Below the pieces are notes generated by a model. It searched no databases and had not been told where the DNA came from. It saw only the letters and a program-made list of their open reading frames with translations. 64,000 nt of DNA from Maratus speciosus. Taxonomy: Eukaryota > Arthropoda > Arachnida > Araneae > Salticidae. The stretch lies in contig OZ010794.1 in assembly GCA_963932465.1 (NCBI GenBank), positions 441,193,502-441,257,501 on the forward strand. The letters are read 5' to 3'. Of this stretch, positions 44,703-56,701 are shown piece by piece (the first letter of the stretch is position 1; each line of letters opens with the position of its first letter). A program made the position numbers and the translations under genes.

Positions 44703-45147
44703 TATGTCCTCAGCTACTTCATCGAATGATCTCCCGTTTGATAATTCAAAATGAAATTTGTCAAAGAACAAAAATACAGTGAAACTTCCATTTAACGAAG
44801 TCTCATCGTTACAGTTAAACACTTCATTGTGAAGAAAATTCGTTAAATAGAAATCAACTCAAATTCATGAAATTTATATAATAAAACACACATGCATAAA
44901 ATGAAAAATACACATAAAATGGAAATATTGGAAAAATTTATGTTTATTCGGGCAGTAACTTTTCTTAATGAATGAATAGACATATGAGAAAAATTTAATT
45001 AGAATAATGTCTAAAAAATCACATACTAAAGAGAGGTAAACAAAAACTGAAGCGTAGCGTTCCCTTTCTCTTTTTTCTTAGTATTCCAAATCCTTAATTT
45101 AAAAAAAGTCTGCAATATTGTTTTGTACAGATTTCTTATAAAAAAAA

Positions 45148-46744
45148 TACGCGGTTCATAAATATTTTCGCACTGTTGTAAGTATCCGAACAATTCATTT
45201 GCAACGTTTTCGTGAAACTGGAATCACCTTCTTATTGTATCGAAGGCTTTTAGCATTTCTTTTGAATGCAAATGATTAAATAAATAAATAATTTCATTTT
45301 CACACAATCCTCTGAAAAAAATACGCGGTTCATAAATATTTTCGCACTGTTGTAAGTATACGAACAATTCATCTGCAACGTTTTCGTGAAACTGGAATCA
45401 CCTTCTTATTGTATCGAAGACTTTTAGCATTTCTTTTGAATGCAAATGATTAAATAAATAAATAATTTCATTTTCACACAATCCTCTGAAAAAAATACGC
45501 GGTTCATAAATATTTTCGCACTGTTGTAAGTATCCGAACAATTCATTTGCAACGTTTTCGTGAAACTGGAATCACCTTCTTATTGTATCGAAGTATTTTA
45601 GCATTTCTTTTGAATGCAAATGATTAAATAAATAAATAATTTCATTTTCACACAATCCTCTGAAAAAAAATACGCGGTTCATAAATATTTTCGCACTGTT
45701 GTAAGTATCCGAACAATTCATTTGCAAAGTTTTCGTGAAACTGGAATCACCTTCTTATTGTATCGAAGGCTTTTAGCATTTCTTTTGAATGCAAATGATT
45801 AAATAAATAAATAATTTCATTTTCACACAATCCTCTGAAAAAAATACGCTTTTCATAAATATTTTCGCACTGTTGTAAGTATCCGAACAATTCATTTGCA
45901 ACGTTTTCGTGAAACTGGAATCACCTTCTTATTGTATCGAAGGCTTTTAGCATTTCTTTTGAATGCAAATGATTAAATAAATAAATAATTTCATTTTCAC
46001 ACAATCCTCTGAAAAAAAATACGCGGTTCATAAATATTTTCGCACTGTTGTAAGTATCCGAACAATTCATCTGCAACGTTTTCGTGAAACTGGAATCACC
46101 TTCTTATTGTATCGAAGGCTTTTAGCATTTCTTTTGAATGCAAATGATTAAATAAATAAATAATTTCATTTTCACACAATCCTCTGAAAAAAATACGCGG
46201 TTCATAAATATTTTCGCACTGTTGTAAGTATCCGAACAATTCATTTGCAACGTTTTCATGAAACTGGAATCCCCTTCTTATTGTATCGAAGGCTTTTAGC
46301 ATTTCTTTTGAATGCAAATGATTAAATAAATAAATAATTTCATTTTCACACAATTCTCTGAAAAAAAATACGCGGTTCATAAATATTTTCGCACTGTTGT
46401 AAGTATCTGAACAATTCATTTGCAACGTTTTCGTGAAACTGGAATCCCCTTCTTATTGTATCGAAGGCTTTTAGCATTTCTTTTGAATGCAAATGATTAA
46501 ATAAATAAATAATTTCATTTTCACACAATCCTCTGAAAAAAATACGCGGTTCATAAATATTTTCGCACTGTTGTAAGTATACGAACAATTCATCTGCAAC
46601 GTTTTCGTGAAACTGGAATCCCCTTCTTATTGTATCGAAGGCTTTTAGCATTTCTTCTTTTGAATGGAAATGATTAAATAAATAAATAATTTCCTTTTTT
46701 ACACAATCCTCTGAAATAAATTCATACATCCGTCGCAACAGCAA
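45148..46744 (-). repeat. Nine tandem 174/175-bp units, each a 58-codon coding segment
   Basis: Unit starts (TACGCGGTTCATAAATATTT) are at 45148, 45322, 45496, 45671, 45845 (variant), 46020, 46194, 46369 and 46543, spaced 174 or 175 bp. On the minus strand a 174-bp unit equals 58 codons: GLCENEIIYLFNHLHSKEML, KAFDTIRRGFQFHENVANEL, FGYLQQCENIYEPRIFFR. The 175-bp units differ by one base in an A-run, which shifts the frame. Open stretches cover 46346-46744 and 46096-46425. The first unit in coding order is the most divergent (MLLRRMYEFISEDCVKKEII), suggesting the original sequence. The segment resembles the helical C-terminal tail of pogo/Tigger transposases. Confidence 0.8.
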
Positions 46745-46769
46745 CCTCTCCGTTTGAATGCGACTAGAC

Positions 46770-47495
46770 CAGGGTTGGCGAACCTATGGCACGCGTGCCA
46801 TAGTTGGCACGTAAGACAATTTCTCAGGCACGCGAAAAAATAAATTTTATAATTATTACGCAGATAACATTTAATTTCTATTATAATGAATAAAATTTTG
46901 TTTCATAAGGACAGACTCTCACAAATAATGCAATTATTTTTGCGTGAAAAGAATTTTCTTTTCTTGTGATGTTATGCAGCGTTTGCGATATGTATTTTGC
47001 CTTTCTATTTGATTTTATAAAGATGTATTTTTCAAATTAATTTTTTTAGACAGTCCCTTCAGTAAGATGGCAAATGGATCCAAGTTATATAAATATCAAA
47101 ATATGAATCAGGTATAAAGCATTCTACATTGAACATACAACAGCAAAAATCTCATCAATAATTTATTGATACAATGTTTAATGCAACTTGGATAATTATA
47201 ACTAGATGTTGCATAAATAATACGGTCAAAAATTTCTAAAATAAAATTTCGTATTTTTATTTCCTTATTATAGTGAAAATTATTACATAAATGAATGATA
47301 TTTACGAATTAAAATTCCACTTATTTAATGACTTATTCTGATATACAGAGTAATAGCATCTGATTTTTTGACTAGTGTTTTGTATAAATATCGTACTTTG
47401 CAAAATTATTTTATGTCAAAGTGTGGCACGTTAGACTGTTGATAGTTGTTGTTGGTGAATTTTTGGCACGCGCGTGAAAAGGTTCGCCGATCCTG
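46770..47495. mobile_element. hAT MITE nested in the pogo-like element
   Basis: CAGGGTTGGCGAACCTATGG and ...AAGGTTCGCCGATCCTG are inverted ends. The flanking octamers GACTAGAC and GACTAGAT differ by one base. 'GGCACGCGTGCCA' and 'TTGGCACGCGCG' are subterminal motifs. No transposase is seen. Removing it joins the minus frame of the array's first unit to 15 more upstream codons before a stop. Confidence 0.75.
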
Positions 47496-47661
47496 GACTA
47501 GATGCACGAAAGTGGAATAAACTTCTTTATATAGAATAAATTTTTCATAATATGGAGATTAATTTACGTGTTAAAGGTGTTCAAAGTCAAGGTTCAGCAG
47601 AAAATTTCGTTAAGTAGAAAACATTTTTCAATAGGGTCTTCGTTAAAGGTAAGTTCGACTG

Positions 47662-48128
47662 TACGATGTTAAATTTACGTCTAAACATAGAAAATTTCAA
47701 AGTTTGATAAAATGTCAATAGGGAGACAGCCTCCTAAGTTTATATATATTTTAAATATAAACTGAAACATGCCGAAAATCGTACTTCAAACGTGACAAAT
47801 GTGGTGCGTTCGTACTATAACTAGTTTTATAAATATTCAGATCTTCGTGCAATATCTGTTGCACTCTTACGCAAAAATGCATGAATACAAAATTTATTAC
47901 GATTCTATATATTAAATTCAGTAATACGGAAATAATATACTCCATCTTAAATAGGACGTAATGACCATGGCAACCTAGAATCATGACCTATCATGGGATA
48001 TCAGTGAATTAATTGCTTATGATAGGATTTAATAGAAGGAAGAAAACTTTTATTAATATCTTTTTAAGTTTTGATTCGATTTTTATAAAACTTGAAATGA
48101 CTCGACAAAATTTTGCAACGATTATATA
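47662..48128. other. Gene-free stretch
   Basis: Nothing recognisable; short AT-rich ORFs only. Confidence 0.3.
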
Positions 48129-49020
48129 CAGGGTGCAATATGTTATCTATCGCCGACCTTTAATTTCTCAACCGTTGGTCGTAGACTTACAGTTACAATT
48201 ACAAAAACGTTTCAAATCAGGTAAATATTTATGTTGTGGCATTATTTAAAGTAACAAATCAATTTTATAAAAATTACGAAAACTAACTTTTTATACGGTC
48301 CCCCAGTCCCTATAGTTATATTTAGTAAACGTTTTCACATATCATAACAGATATAACACAAAAAGTTTGACATCTGTACTACAAAAATTGACACAGTTAT
48401 TAAATTTCAAAGTTTGAGATTTTTGCACATGATTTTGTCTTTCATTGAGGGATCAGTTAAAAGATGAATTAAAGTAATTAGAGATCAAAATCGGGGTGCA
48501 ATGTCCTTTTTACGGGGAAACCACTTTTAGCCGGTATCGTCGGTACTTTTGAATGTTGTTCGACCCATAAAAGTTAGCTCAAATTTTTAGATGAAATAAC
48601 CCTATTTGGTGATACCGGCTAAAGGTGACTTCTCCGTTAAAAGTATATTGTACCTTGATTTTGATCTCGAATTACTTTAATTAATCTTTTAACTGATCCC
48701 TTAATGAAAGACAAAATCATGTGCAAAAATCTCAAACTCTGGAATTTAATAACTGGGTCAATTTTTGTAGTATAGATGTCAAACTTTTTGTGTTATATCT
48801 GTTATGATATGAGTAAACTTTTACTAAATATAACTGTAGGGACTGAGGGACCGTATAAAAAGTTAGATTTCGTAATTTTTATAAAATTGACTTTTTACTT
48901 TAAATAATGTCACAACATGAATATTTACCTCATTTGAAACGTTTTTGTAATTTGAACTGTAAGTCTACGACCAACGGTTGAGAAATTAAAGGTCGGCGAT
49001 AGATACTATATTGCACCCTG
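48129..49020. mobile_element. Palindromic MITE, about 890 bp, TA target site
   Basis: CAGGGTGCAATATG and ...TATTGCACCCTG are the ends, with TA on both sides. The arms match nearly throughout, e.g. 'CGCCGACCTTTAATTTCTCA' and its reverse near 48990. A shorter inner hairpin around 'AGCCGGTATC'/'GATACCGGCT' (48530-48625) lies at the centre. Confidence 0.8.
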
Positions 49021-49532
49021 TATATTAAGTTTCAAACGGTTTGGTTAGCGTTAGATAGTTAGGTTAGGTAGTTTTTTCGCTGTTATATGCGGACAGACAG
49101 ACGACGACTATAGGTGCTACGTATTTATATAATTACGAACGCACCTAAAAATACATAACTTTCAATCGAATGGCCATTTTAGTTTTTCACTGCAACGTGA
49201 TGGACACGGAGTGTTCTCTCTCTTTCTTTTGAGAAGACTGCATATTTCAAAACTAAATTTAATAGAAATGTAAAAGAATGTATTACACTACATAATTTTA
49301 GTTATATCATGATTACAGTTATTACTTTTGATAAATTAATTTGCTTTTATTGCTCTTGTTGAATTTATTTACAAAGACGTCTAATGTAATGCATGCACCT
49401 GTTACACAGTATATAGAATGGTAGCAGCATTAAGGCATACATGCAGCTGTAATACTATTACAAAATAATCGTAAACAATATAACTTTTTTATGGTTATAT
49501 TTATGTTAAGCATACTGAATTCGCTAAGAACT

Positions 49533-49577
<45 letters not shown>

Positions 49578-50335
49578 AATGAAAACGTTATTTTAATAGA
49601 TTTTTGTTCCACTCGTAGTTTATGTCCTTTGACATTTCACTTAAGGCCCTACTTCAGTAACGCTCCGAGATAGAGCGGCTAATGTTATTTCAATGGGAGA
49701 AATTTATAACTACTATTTTTTTTGCATTTTGCTCGAATTTGATATTTTTAGTAGCTTTCAAAAGCTGTACTCTTAAACTATGCAGGCCACTTTAAAATTT
49801 TATTTATTTTTTTTAATTTTAAGGCGTTCTAGATGTTTTATTTTTGGTTGATAAAGATTCGCCTTTAGTACTTTATCACGAAAAATCTGTTGGACATTTT
49901 AAGATTTGGTAAAGTGGCATGCATAGTTTAATAATTAAGCTTTCCGAAAATGCTTTTTATTTTTATTTAAAAAAAATTTGAATCTATGTTACATTTATAA
50001 AAAGTTGAAACACTTTCATTTTAAACAGACGAAAGTGCTCCAAGATCCGCCTCTACAAGGTTAACGTCTTAATACAGGGGGGTTTCAGACGACACCTGTT
50101 TAATCAGCGGGGAATCTCTAAACGGGAAAGTCTTCCTATAGTGTGAAATATTGCCTGTGGCTATTTTCTGCACTGGAAGCAACTTTAGGTGCCTGATAAA
50201 AACAATTTTCTTTTCGTGCGCAAAGAACGAAGTTTTATTAAAAATGCGCTCCTGAAATGTTCTAAATAGATGTTGATTTCAGACGGTTTGTTTTTCTAGG
50301 CATTTAATCTAATAGTAAAGATAAAGATAAGCATT
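49021..50335. other. Gene-free stretch with loop fragment of the hairpin repeat
   Basis: A 36-T homopolymer occupies 49538-49573. At about 49645-49720 'CTACTTCAGTAACGC', 'GCGGCTAATG' and 'GGGAGAAATTTATAACT' match the loop part of the hairpin repeat family at 52-58 kb. No gene is recognised. Confidence 0.4.
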
Positions 50336-50622
50336 ATTGATTTGGAATAAAAACAGATTTATCATTGTTATTATTTTTCTTTCCTACTTTTGAATTTTAA
50401 TTTCCGAAAGATTTTTTAATTGCATACAACATCAAAATGAAGAAGTTGCTTATTCTAAAAAGATACTAGAAATATCTTTTTGTCATCTGCACTCAACAGG
50501 GGGGGGGGGGGGGTGAGAGAGAGAGAGAACGAAAGAAAATAACAATAGTTACTAGTGTCATTAAAAATTAATAGATATATGCGGCGAATAAATACATTTG
50601 TATTTAAATTGTCTATAATACC
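50336..50622. repeat. Paralogous block, copy 1 (partner 53943-54212)
   Basis: The two blocks share 'AAAACAGATTTAT', 'TGCACTC.ACAGGGGGGGGGGG', 'ACTAGTGTCATTAAAAAT' and 'ATATATGCGGCGAA', then 'TTTGTATTTAAATT'. Each contains a G-run (14 bases here, longer in copy 2). Confidence 0.75.
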
Positions 50623-50636
50623 TTTTTTTTCTATCA

Positions 50637-52059
50637 CTAGGGGGCTCGGCCCCCTACGAGCTATGCTCGCCAACCCCCGGCCAGACACCGCAGGCTCTAA
50701 ATGCACGCTAATTTGATCGGCTTTAAAAATATTTCGAAAGATTGAATTATAATTTAAAAAACAGTGGCGATCTCCCTATAAACGAATTTCTATTCATTTC
50801 TCTTTGATTGGGGAATTTTAACGCCAAATCCGCTGCGGTACTACTTGATTATCCCGTCGACCAATTTCGCCAAATTATATAAATCGCCAAACCACTCGCC
50901 AAATTATACAAATTGACATAATTTTTATTTTAAATAACGAAAGAACAAATAAATTCGTACAACATTAATAAAAATACAAATAAAACGTCGAAATAAAAAT
51001 AACTCGATGACGTAGACACGTGTAACAACATTTCAAAATAAGCTAATATAAAAGGAATTAAGTAAACAGAGTCTTTGTCTCCTGGTATTTTTTAACAAAG
51101 CGAAAAGAAAGTTCTTTTAAATGAGACATTTTAAATTAATCGTTTTTAATCTGACGTAATTTTTACCAAGCTATTCTTTCTCTTTTAAATAATCGCATGA
51201 AAGTACTTTTGTTAGCAATGAAATATTATTTGCGCTTTCCTAACAAAAATAGTTGAAAATATCCTCTCGAAATATTAAATAAATGTCTAGCGCAATTTCT
51301 AAATTTAAACTTTTTTGCAATATTATTTTGTGTTCATTTTATGTAATAACTATAATGTGACGTAAATATGACGTAATTTCTCCTAAGACTTCTAACGCAT
51401 GTTAATGAATTTATTATTTTACAATATCCTTTCTCTTTTAAAATTCACCTGTATACTTTTTATGACGTAATTTTTAACAAGTTCCCGCTTTTTATACATA
51501 ATTATTTAATTCTAATTTGAAAGTTTTTTTCCTGTTTATAATAGTCACGTGTAAATAAATTTTTAATTTGAAGCAAACATTATTGCTTGCGCTTTTTATA
51601 CAGTTGGCAACAGTTTAAATTAGTACAATTTTCTGAAATCTGTAAAAAATATCTCTAGAAATGCTGAAAATTTGAATTTAAAATAGAAATAAAACCTGAA
51701 AAAATGAGTCAAATAAAAAAATTAATGCAATCTGCACTCCGGCAAATTCTAACGCATAAAATGATCTAAAAATGATTACACTGCCATGTATAGTTTTTGC
51801 TGCTATAAAACTTTTTTAGTGGAACGATTTTGTCCAACTTTAGCATTAAATATCTCTTAAAATAATTCTTCGATTTGAAAACTGTCTGCATCAGCGTGTT
51901 TATCAAACATTTCTGTATAAAACCACTGATTTTCATATTTTTGTATGCATTATTTTTCTCAATATTAACGAAGAAAGACCTCCGGTCACAAAAAATTCAA
52001 AACCGGCGGCGGCGGCGGCGCGGTGACAGCGGTAGTTACTTTTTTTTAGAATAGAGAGA
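50637..52059 (-). mobile_element. Helitron-like nonautonomous insertion
   Basis: Read on the minus strand, the element begins TCTCTCTATTCT after a host A and ends in a GC hairpin (AGGGGGC-CGA-GCCCCCT) merging into CTAG, before a host T. These are the TC...CTRR ends and A/T insertion site of Helitrons. The paralogous block at 54212-54224 lacks the insert, giving an empty site of similar sequence. The hairpin abuts CTAG more closely than is usual. No Rep or helicase coding is seen. A (GGC)n patch lies near the 5' end (about 52004-52020). Confidence 0.5.
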
Positions 52060-52060
52060 T

Positions 52061-52460
52061 TTATTAGGTAATTCTTACTGAATTAATTTAAATGTTTCTT
52101 TCATAAAAATTAAACATTTGTGCTATACAGCAAACTAAAAGATAACTATTGTACAATTCATTATTAAATTGGATTACACTAATTTAAAACTTAGAAATGT
52201 GTTTCTCAAACTTTAAAGAAAGATTTCTTTTCACTGTTTTAATGAAATTTTCGGCTAATTTTCAATCGTTTAGCAAATACATTCCATTGCGGCGAAATCC
52301 TCATACACAAATGATATATTTCTACTTAGTGTATATGTTGTTTTTCTTTTCTTTTCTCCCTTCTGAAAAGCAATCGAATAATTTTTAAGGTTATTCTAAA
52401 CATTTTGATAAAATAATAAGCATATTTTGTTGCAATTCCAATCAGCAGTGAGTAATGCTA
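52061..52460. repeat. Paralogous block, copy 1 continued (partner 54224-54835)
   Basis: AGGTAATTCTT, 'ACTAAAAGATAACTA', 'GAAATGTGTTTCT.AAACTTT', 'ATGATATATTTCT' and 'AATAATAAGCATATTTTGT' recur in the same order at 54224-54835, where a SINE interrupts the match. Confidence 0.75.
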
Positions 52461-53940
52461 AGAGGCTACTTCAGTCGCGCGAATACACCCGCTCGCGGAT
52501 GCTAATCCTATGGAAGAAATTTATAACGATATCTCGGTTCCATTTCAATATTTTTAAATGATTTTTATTGCATTGGATAGCTGAGATCGATCTGTACAAA
52601 GGACGTTTTTTACATTTTTGATCTTGATTACGGAATTTTTTATGGGGTGGCTACTTTAGTCAAGCGAAAAGACGTTCGCTAATGCTAATCCTGTATAGGA
52701 AATTTATAGAGATATCTCGGTTGCATTTCAATATTTTAAAATGATTTTTATTGCATTGGAGAGCTGAGATCAATCTGTACAAAGGCCGTTTTTTTTACAT
52801 TTTCGATCTTGATTGCTGTATATTTTATGGGGAGGCTATATTAGACAAGCGAAAAGAACCGTTCGCTAATACTAATCCTATAGATGAAATTTATAAAGAT
52901 ATATCGGTTGCATTTATATTTTTTAATAAATTTTATTGCATTGGATAGCTGAGATCGATCTGTCCAAAGTCCGTTTTTTACATTTTCGATCTCGATTGCA
53001 GAATTTTTTAAGGGGACGCTACTTTAGTAAAGCGAAAAGACCCGTTCGCTAATGCTAATCCTAGAAGAAACTTATAAAGATATATCGGTTGCATTTCAAT
53101 ATTTTTAAATGATTTTTTTTGCATTGGATAGTGGAGATCGATCTGTACAAATGCCGTTTTTTACATTTTCGATCTTGAATGCAGATGTTTTTATGGGGGT
53201 GTTTTTACTTTCGAAACTTGTTCCGAAAATGAAAGTAAAAATATGTCCTCACTAAAAATATCTGTAAACAAAATCGAAAAAACAAGAAACGGCCTTTGTA
53301 CAGATCAATGTCAGCTATCCAGAGCAAAAAAAAATAATTTAAAAATATTGAAATGCAATCGGGAACAGGCTACGTCAGTCACGCGAAAAGACCCGCTCGC
53401 TAAAGCTAGTCCCATGGAAGAAATTTATAAAGATATCTCGGTTGCATTTTAATATTTTTAAAGGATTTTTTTCCCAGTGGATAGCTGAGATCAATCTGTA
53501 CAAAGGCCGTTTTTTTACTTTTTCGATCCTGATTGCAGAATTTTTTATGGGGGTGTTTTCACTCTCGCACCTGTTCCGAAAATGAAAATGTCCTCACTAA
53601 AAATATCTGTAAACAAAATCGAAAAAACAAAAAACGGTCTTTGTACAGATCGATCTCAGCTATCCAATGCAAAAAAGAATCATTTAAAAATATTGAAATG
53701 CGATAGAGAAGAGGCTACTTTAGTCTACCAAAAAGACCCGTTCGCTAATGCTAATCCTTTAGAAGAAATTTATAAAGATATATCGGTTGGATTTCAATAT
53801 TTCCAAATGATTTCTTTTGCATCGGATAGCTGAGATCAATTTGTACAAACGCCGCTTTTTACTTTTTCGATCCTGACTGCAGAATATTTTATGGGGTGTT
53901 TTCATTTCGAAACCTGTTCCAAAAATAAATTTTAAAATTA
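52460..53940. repeat. Hairpin repeat family, cluster 1
   Basis: Tandem units of 183-185 bp (GCATTGGATAGCTG-type landmark at 52571, 52754, 52939 and 53122) are followed by two larger units. Each larger unit has a left arm (e.g. 53588-53702), a loop of about 80 bp ('GAGGCTACTTTAGTC...AAAGATAT') and a right arm that is the reverse of the left (53786-53890). The arm signature is GATCGATCTGTACAAAGGCC followed by GTTTTTTAC. Reading frames 53243-53452 and 53582-53833 span arm and loop and contain DPFANANPLEEIYKDIS-like peptides. Confidence 0.75.
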
Positions 53941-53942
53941 TT

Positions 53943-54212
53943 ATTGATTAGGAATTAAAACAGATTTATAATCTTTTTTTTTTCTTTCTCACTTCTGAAG
54001 TATAATGCCGGATAGATTTTTTTATTCCGTAAACGTCAAAAGGCAAAAGTCTCTCATTCAATAGAAATATGTCATTCGCACTCGACAGGGGGGGGGGGGG
54101 GGGTGGGGGTGGGGGGGGTAAGAGAAAAAATAATAATTGACTAGTGTCATTAAAAATGAATACATATATGCGGCGAAAAAATATATTTGTATTTAAATTT
54201 TCTATATATTTT
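53943..54212. repeat. Paralogous block, copy 2
   Basis: It is the partner of 50336-50622, with a long G-rich run (54089-54118) at the equivalent position. Confidence 0.75.
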
Positions 54213-54223
54213 TTTATAATTGA

Positions 54224-54835
54224 TAAGGTAATTCTTGCGGATTTTGTTTCTTTCACAAATATTAAACATTTGTTTTATATAGTAAACTAAAAGATAACTA
54301 CAGTAAAGTTTCATTATTAAATTACGCTAGTTTAAAATTGAGAAATGTGTTTCTGAAACTTTTAAGAAAGATTTCTTTGAGTGTTTTTGGCTGAGAGATT
54401 GTGCTGTCGAAGCTGGTAGACGGGAGGTGCTGGGTTCGACCCCAATCGCACCCGTCGGCCTAATCGTTCGGAGTTTTCGTGGTTTCCTTCGAACCTTGGA
54501 TTTCCATGCTTTAATATGGATTGGGTTCCTTTAAAAAGACCCCCACGAAGGGCACTCCCCCTTCGGGTCCATATCCCTCGAGTAGATAATCGGCCGTCAA
54601 AAATGAACCCAACACAACCCGAAAATTTCGGCTAATTTACAAATACTTTAGCAAATTCTGTTGCAGTGAAATCAGCATACACAGATGATATATTTCTGCT
54701 TACTGAATATGTTGTTTTGCATTTATTTTATTTTTTCCCTCCTGAAAGGCAATCTAATAATTTTTAAATTTATTATAAACATTTTGATTAAATAATAAGC
54801 ATATTTTGTAGCAATTCAAATCAGCAGTGCTAAGG
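54224..54835. repeat. Paralogous block, copy 2 continued, SINE-interrupted
   Basis: It is the partner of 52061-52460 and is colinear before and after the SINE at about 54378-54632. Confidence 0.75.
54378..54632 (+). repeat. tRNA-derived SINE, dated by empty paralogous site
   Basis: The head has GGCTGAGAGATTGTGC (A-box-like) and GCTGGGTTCGACCCC (B-box). A GC-richer body follows with 'TTCGGAGTTTTCGTGG', 'GGGCACTCCCCCTTCGGG' and the end '...AACACAACCCGAAAA'. The colinear sequence at 52220-52250 lacks it, so this is a real insertion. The exact target duplication is obscured by T- and A-rich joints. Confidence 0.65.
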
Positions 54836-56230
54836 GGCTACTTCAGTCATAAGAATAGACCCGCTCGCTAAAGCTAATTCCATGGAGGAAATTTATAAAG
54901 ATATCTGGGTTGCATTTCAATATTTTTAAATGATTTTTTTTTATTTGAACAGCTGAGATTGATCTGTACAAAGACCGTTTTTTACGTTTTCGATCTTGAT
55001 TGCAGAATTTTTTATGGGGAGGCTACTTTAGTCAAGCGAAAAGACCCGTTCGCTAATACTAATCCTATAGAAGAAACTTATAAAGATATCTCGGTTACAT
55101 TTCAATATTTTTAAATGATTTTTTTTGCATTGGATAGCTGAGATCGATCTGTACAAAGGCCGTTTTTTACATTTTCGATCTTGATTACGGAATTTTTTAT
55201 GGGGAGGCTACTTTAGTCAAGCGAAATGACCCGTTCGCTAATGCTAATCCTATAGAAGAAACATAAAGATATCTCGGTTGCATTTCAATATTCTTAAATG
55301 ATTTTTTTTTGTATTGGATAGCTGAGATGAATCTGTATAAAGACCGTTTTTTACATTTTTGCTCTTAATTGCAGAATTTTTTATAGGGAGGCTACTTTAG
55401 TCAAGCGAAAAGACCCATTCGCTAATGTTTATTCTACAGAAGAAAATTATAAAAATTATCTCGGTTGCATTTCTATATTTTTACTTTTTTTAATTATTTA
55501 ATTATTTATTTTTTTACATTGGATAGCTGATATCGATCTGTACAAAGGCTGTTTTTTACATTTTCGATCTTGATTGCAGAATTTTTTATGGGGAGGCCAC
55601 TTTAGTCAAGCGAAAAGAACCGTTCGCTAATACTAATCCTATAGATGAAATTTATAAAGATATCTCGGTTGCATTTCAATATTTTTAAATTATTTTTTTG
55701 CATTGGATAGTGGAGATCGACCTGCATAAATACCGTTTTTTACATTTTCGATCTTGAATGCAGATTTTTTTATGGTGGTGTTTTCACTTTCGAAACTTGT
55801 TCCGAAAATGAAAGTGTCCCAATTAAAAATATCTGTAAACAAAATCGAAAACAAAACACGGCCTTTGTACAAATCGATTTCAGCTATCCAATGCAAAAAA
55901 AAAAAAAAAAAAAAAAAAAATCATTTAAAAATTTTGAAATGCAACAGAGATATGGCTACTTCAGAGCGAAAACATCCGTTCGCGAATGCTAATCCTATGG
56001 AAGAAATTTATAAGGATATTTCGGTTGCATTTCAATATTTTTTATAAGTTTATTTTGCATTGGATACCTGAGGTCGATCTGTACAAAGGCCGTTTTTTAC
56101 TTTTTCGATTTTGACTGCAGATTATTTTTTTCGGGATGCATTCACTTTCGAAACCGGTTTCGAAAATAAAAGTGTCCTCACTAAAAATATCTCAAATAAA
56201 CAAAGTCGAAAAAGTAAAAAACGACCTTCG
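54836..56230. repeat. Hairpin repeat family, cluster 2
   Basis: Tandem units with 'TTGGATAGCTGAGATCGATC' near 55130, 55312, 55520 and 55705 are joined by loop modules (GGGGAGGCTACTTTAGTC...). A complete hairpin unit spans about 55790-56110, with an A-run (55896-55920) inside its left arm. The plus frame 55754-56047 shows the shared peptide PFANANPMEEIYKDIS. A further left arm begins at 56158. Confidence 0.75.
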
Positions 56231-56259
56231 TGCAGATCTATCGCAGCTATCTAATGCAA

Positions 56260-56336
<77 letters not shown>

Positions 56337-56344
56337 TAATAACA
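56260..56344. repeat. (AAT)n microsatellite
   Basis: About 28 AAT/AAC triplets inserted in the arm of a hairpin repeat unit, replacing the A-run seen in other copies. Confidence 0.95.
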
Positions 56345-56630
56345 ATTTTAAAATATTGAAATTCAACCGAGATATTTTATTTGAAAAATTTGACCCACTT
56401 TTAATAAGTTACTAAGAATTATAAAATGTGTCAATTTTATGCATCTTAATGCTAAATGTAAGAGTAGTCTCTAGAAGCATTTTACGAAGATAAGAATGCC
56501 GACTCTGTAACACTTTTGTTAAATATTCAGGTAAGTTGGAAAGACACAACAAATTAGCTTTTGGCAAAAAAGTAAAGATGTTCAAAGCTGGAGTAGCACA
56601 GTTGAAGTTTACTCCAACAGAGCGAAAAAT

Positions 56631-56701
56631 GTCCAGACCAGGGATCGAACCTGGATACTTGGCGTGCCGTGCCAATGCCTTACCTGTTAGGCTATCCGGA
56701 C
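56631..56701 (-). tRNA. tRNA-like cloverleaf, anticodon position GGC, probably SINE or pseudogene
   Basis: The minus strand folds into a full cloverleaf of 71 nt: acceptor GTCCGGA/TCTGGAC (one G-T pair), D stem GCCT/AGGC with GG in the loop, anticodon stem TTGGC/GCCAA, T arm CCAGG-TTCGATC-CCTGG. The anticodon loop ACGGCAC puts GGC (Ala) at 34-36, but position 33 is C, not the near-invariant U, and the Ala identity pair G3-U70 is absent (C3-G70). No CCA or T-terminator directly follows. It is flanked by inverted TTCAAAGCTGGAGT/ACTCCAGCTTTGAA (56581-56594, 56732-56745), so it may be the head of a mobile unit. Confidence 0.5.

Larger units (their letters stand above)
44777..47661 (-). mobile_element. 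pogo/Tigger-like transposon carrying an amplified transposase segment
   Basis: CAGTGAAACTTCCATTTAAC and the reverse of ...GTTAAAGGTAAGTTCGACTG are matching Tigger-style termini, flanked on both sides by TA (44775-44776, 47662-47663). 'CGTTAAATAGAAA'/'CGTTAAGTAGAAA' follows inside each end. The interior is a nine-unit tandem array on the minus strand plus a nested hAT MITE; no HTH or DDE domain is left. Confidence 0.7.

Noticed and set aside
46096..46744. Host repeat-protein gene from the 58-residue units
   Set aside because: The array lies between matching pogo-like termini with TA duplications and its units shift frame; a transposon-derived array explains it better than a host gene.
49491..49673. 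Phenylalanine-rich ORF
   Set aside because: It is produced by a 36-T homopolymer.
56230..56415. Poly-asparagine ORF
   Set aside because: It is the translation of an (AAT)n microsatellite inside a repeat arm.
56631..56701. Functional tRNA-Ala gene
   Set aside because: C33, no G3-U70 pair and the surrounding inverted repeats argue for a tRNA-derived repeat; it is kept as tRNA-like only.
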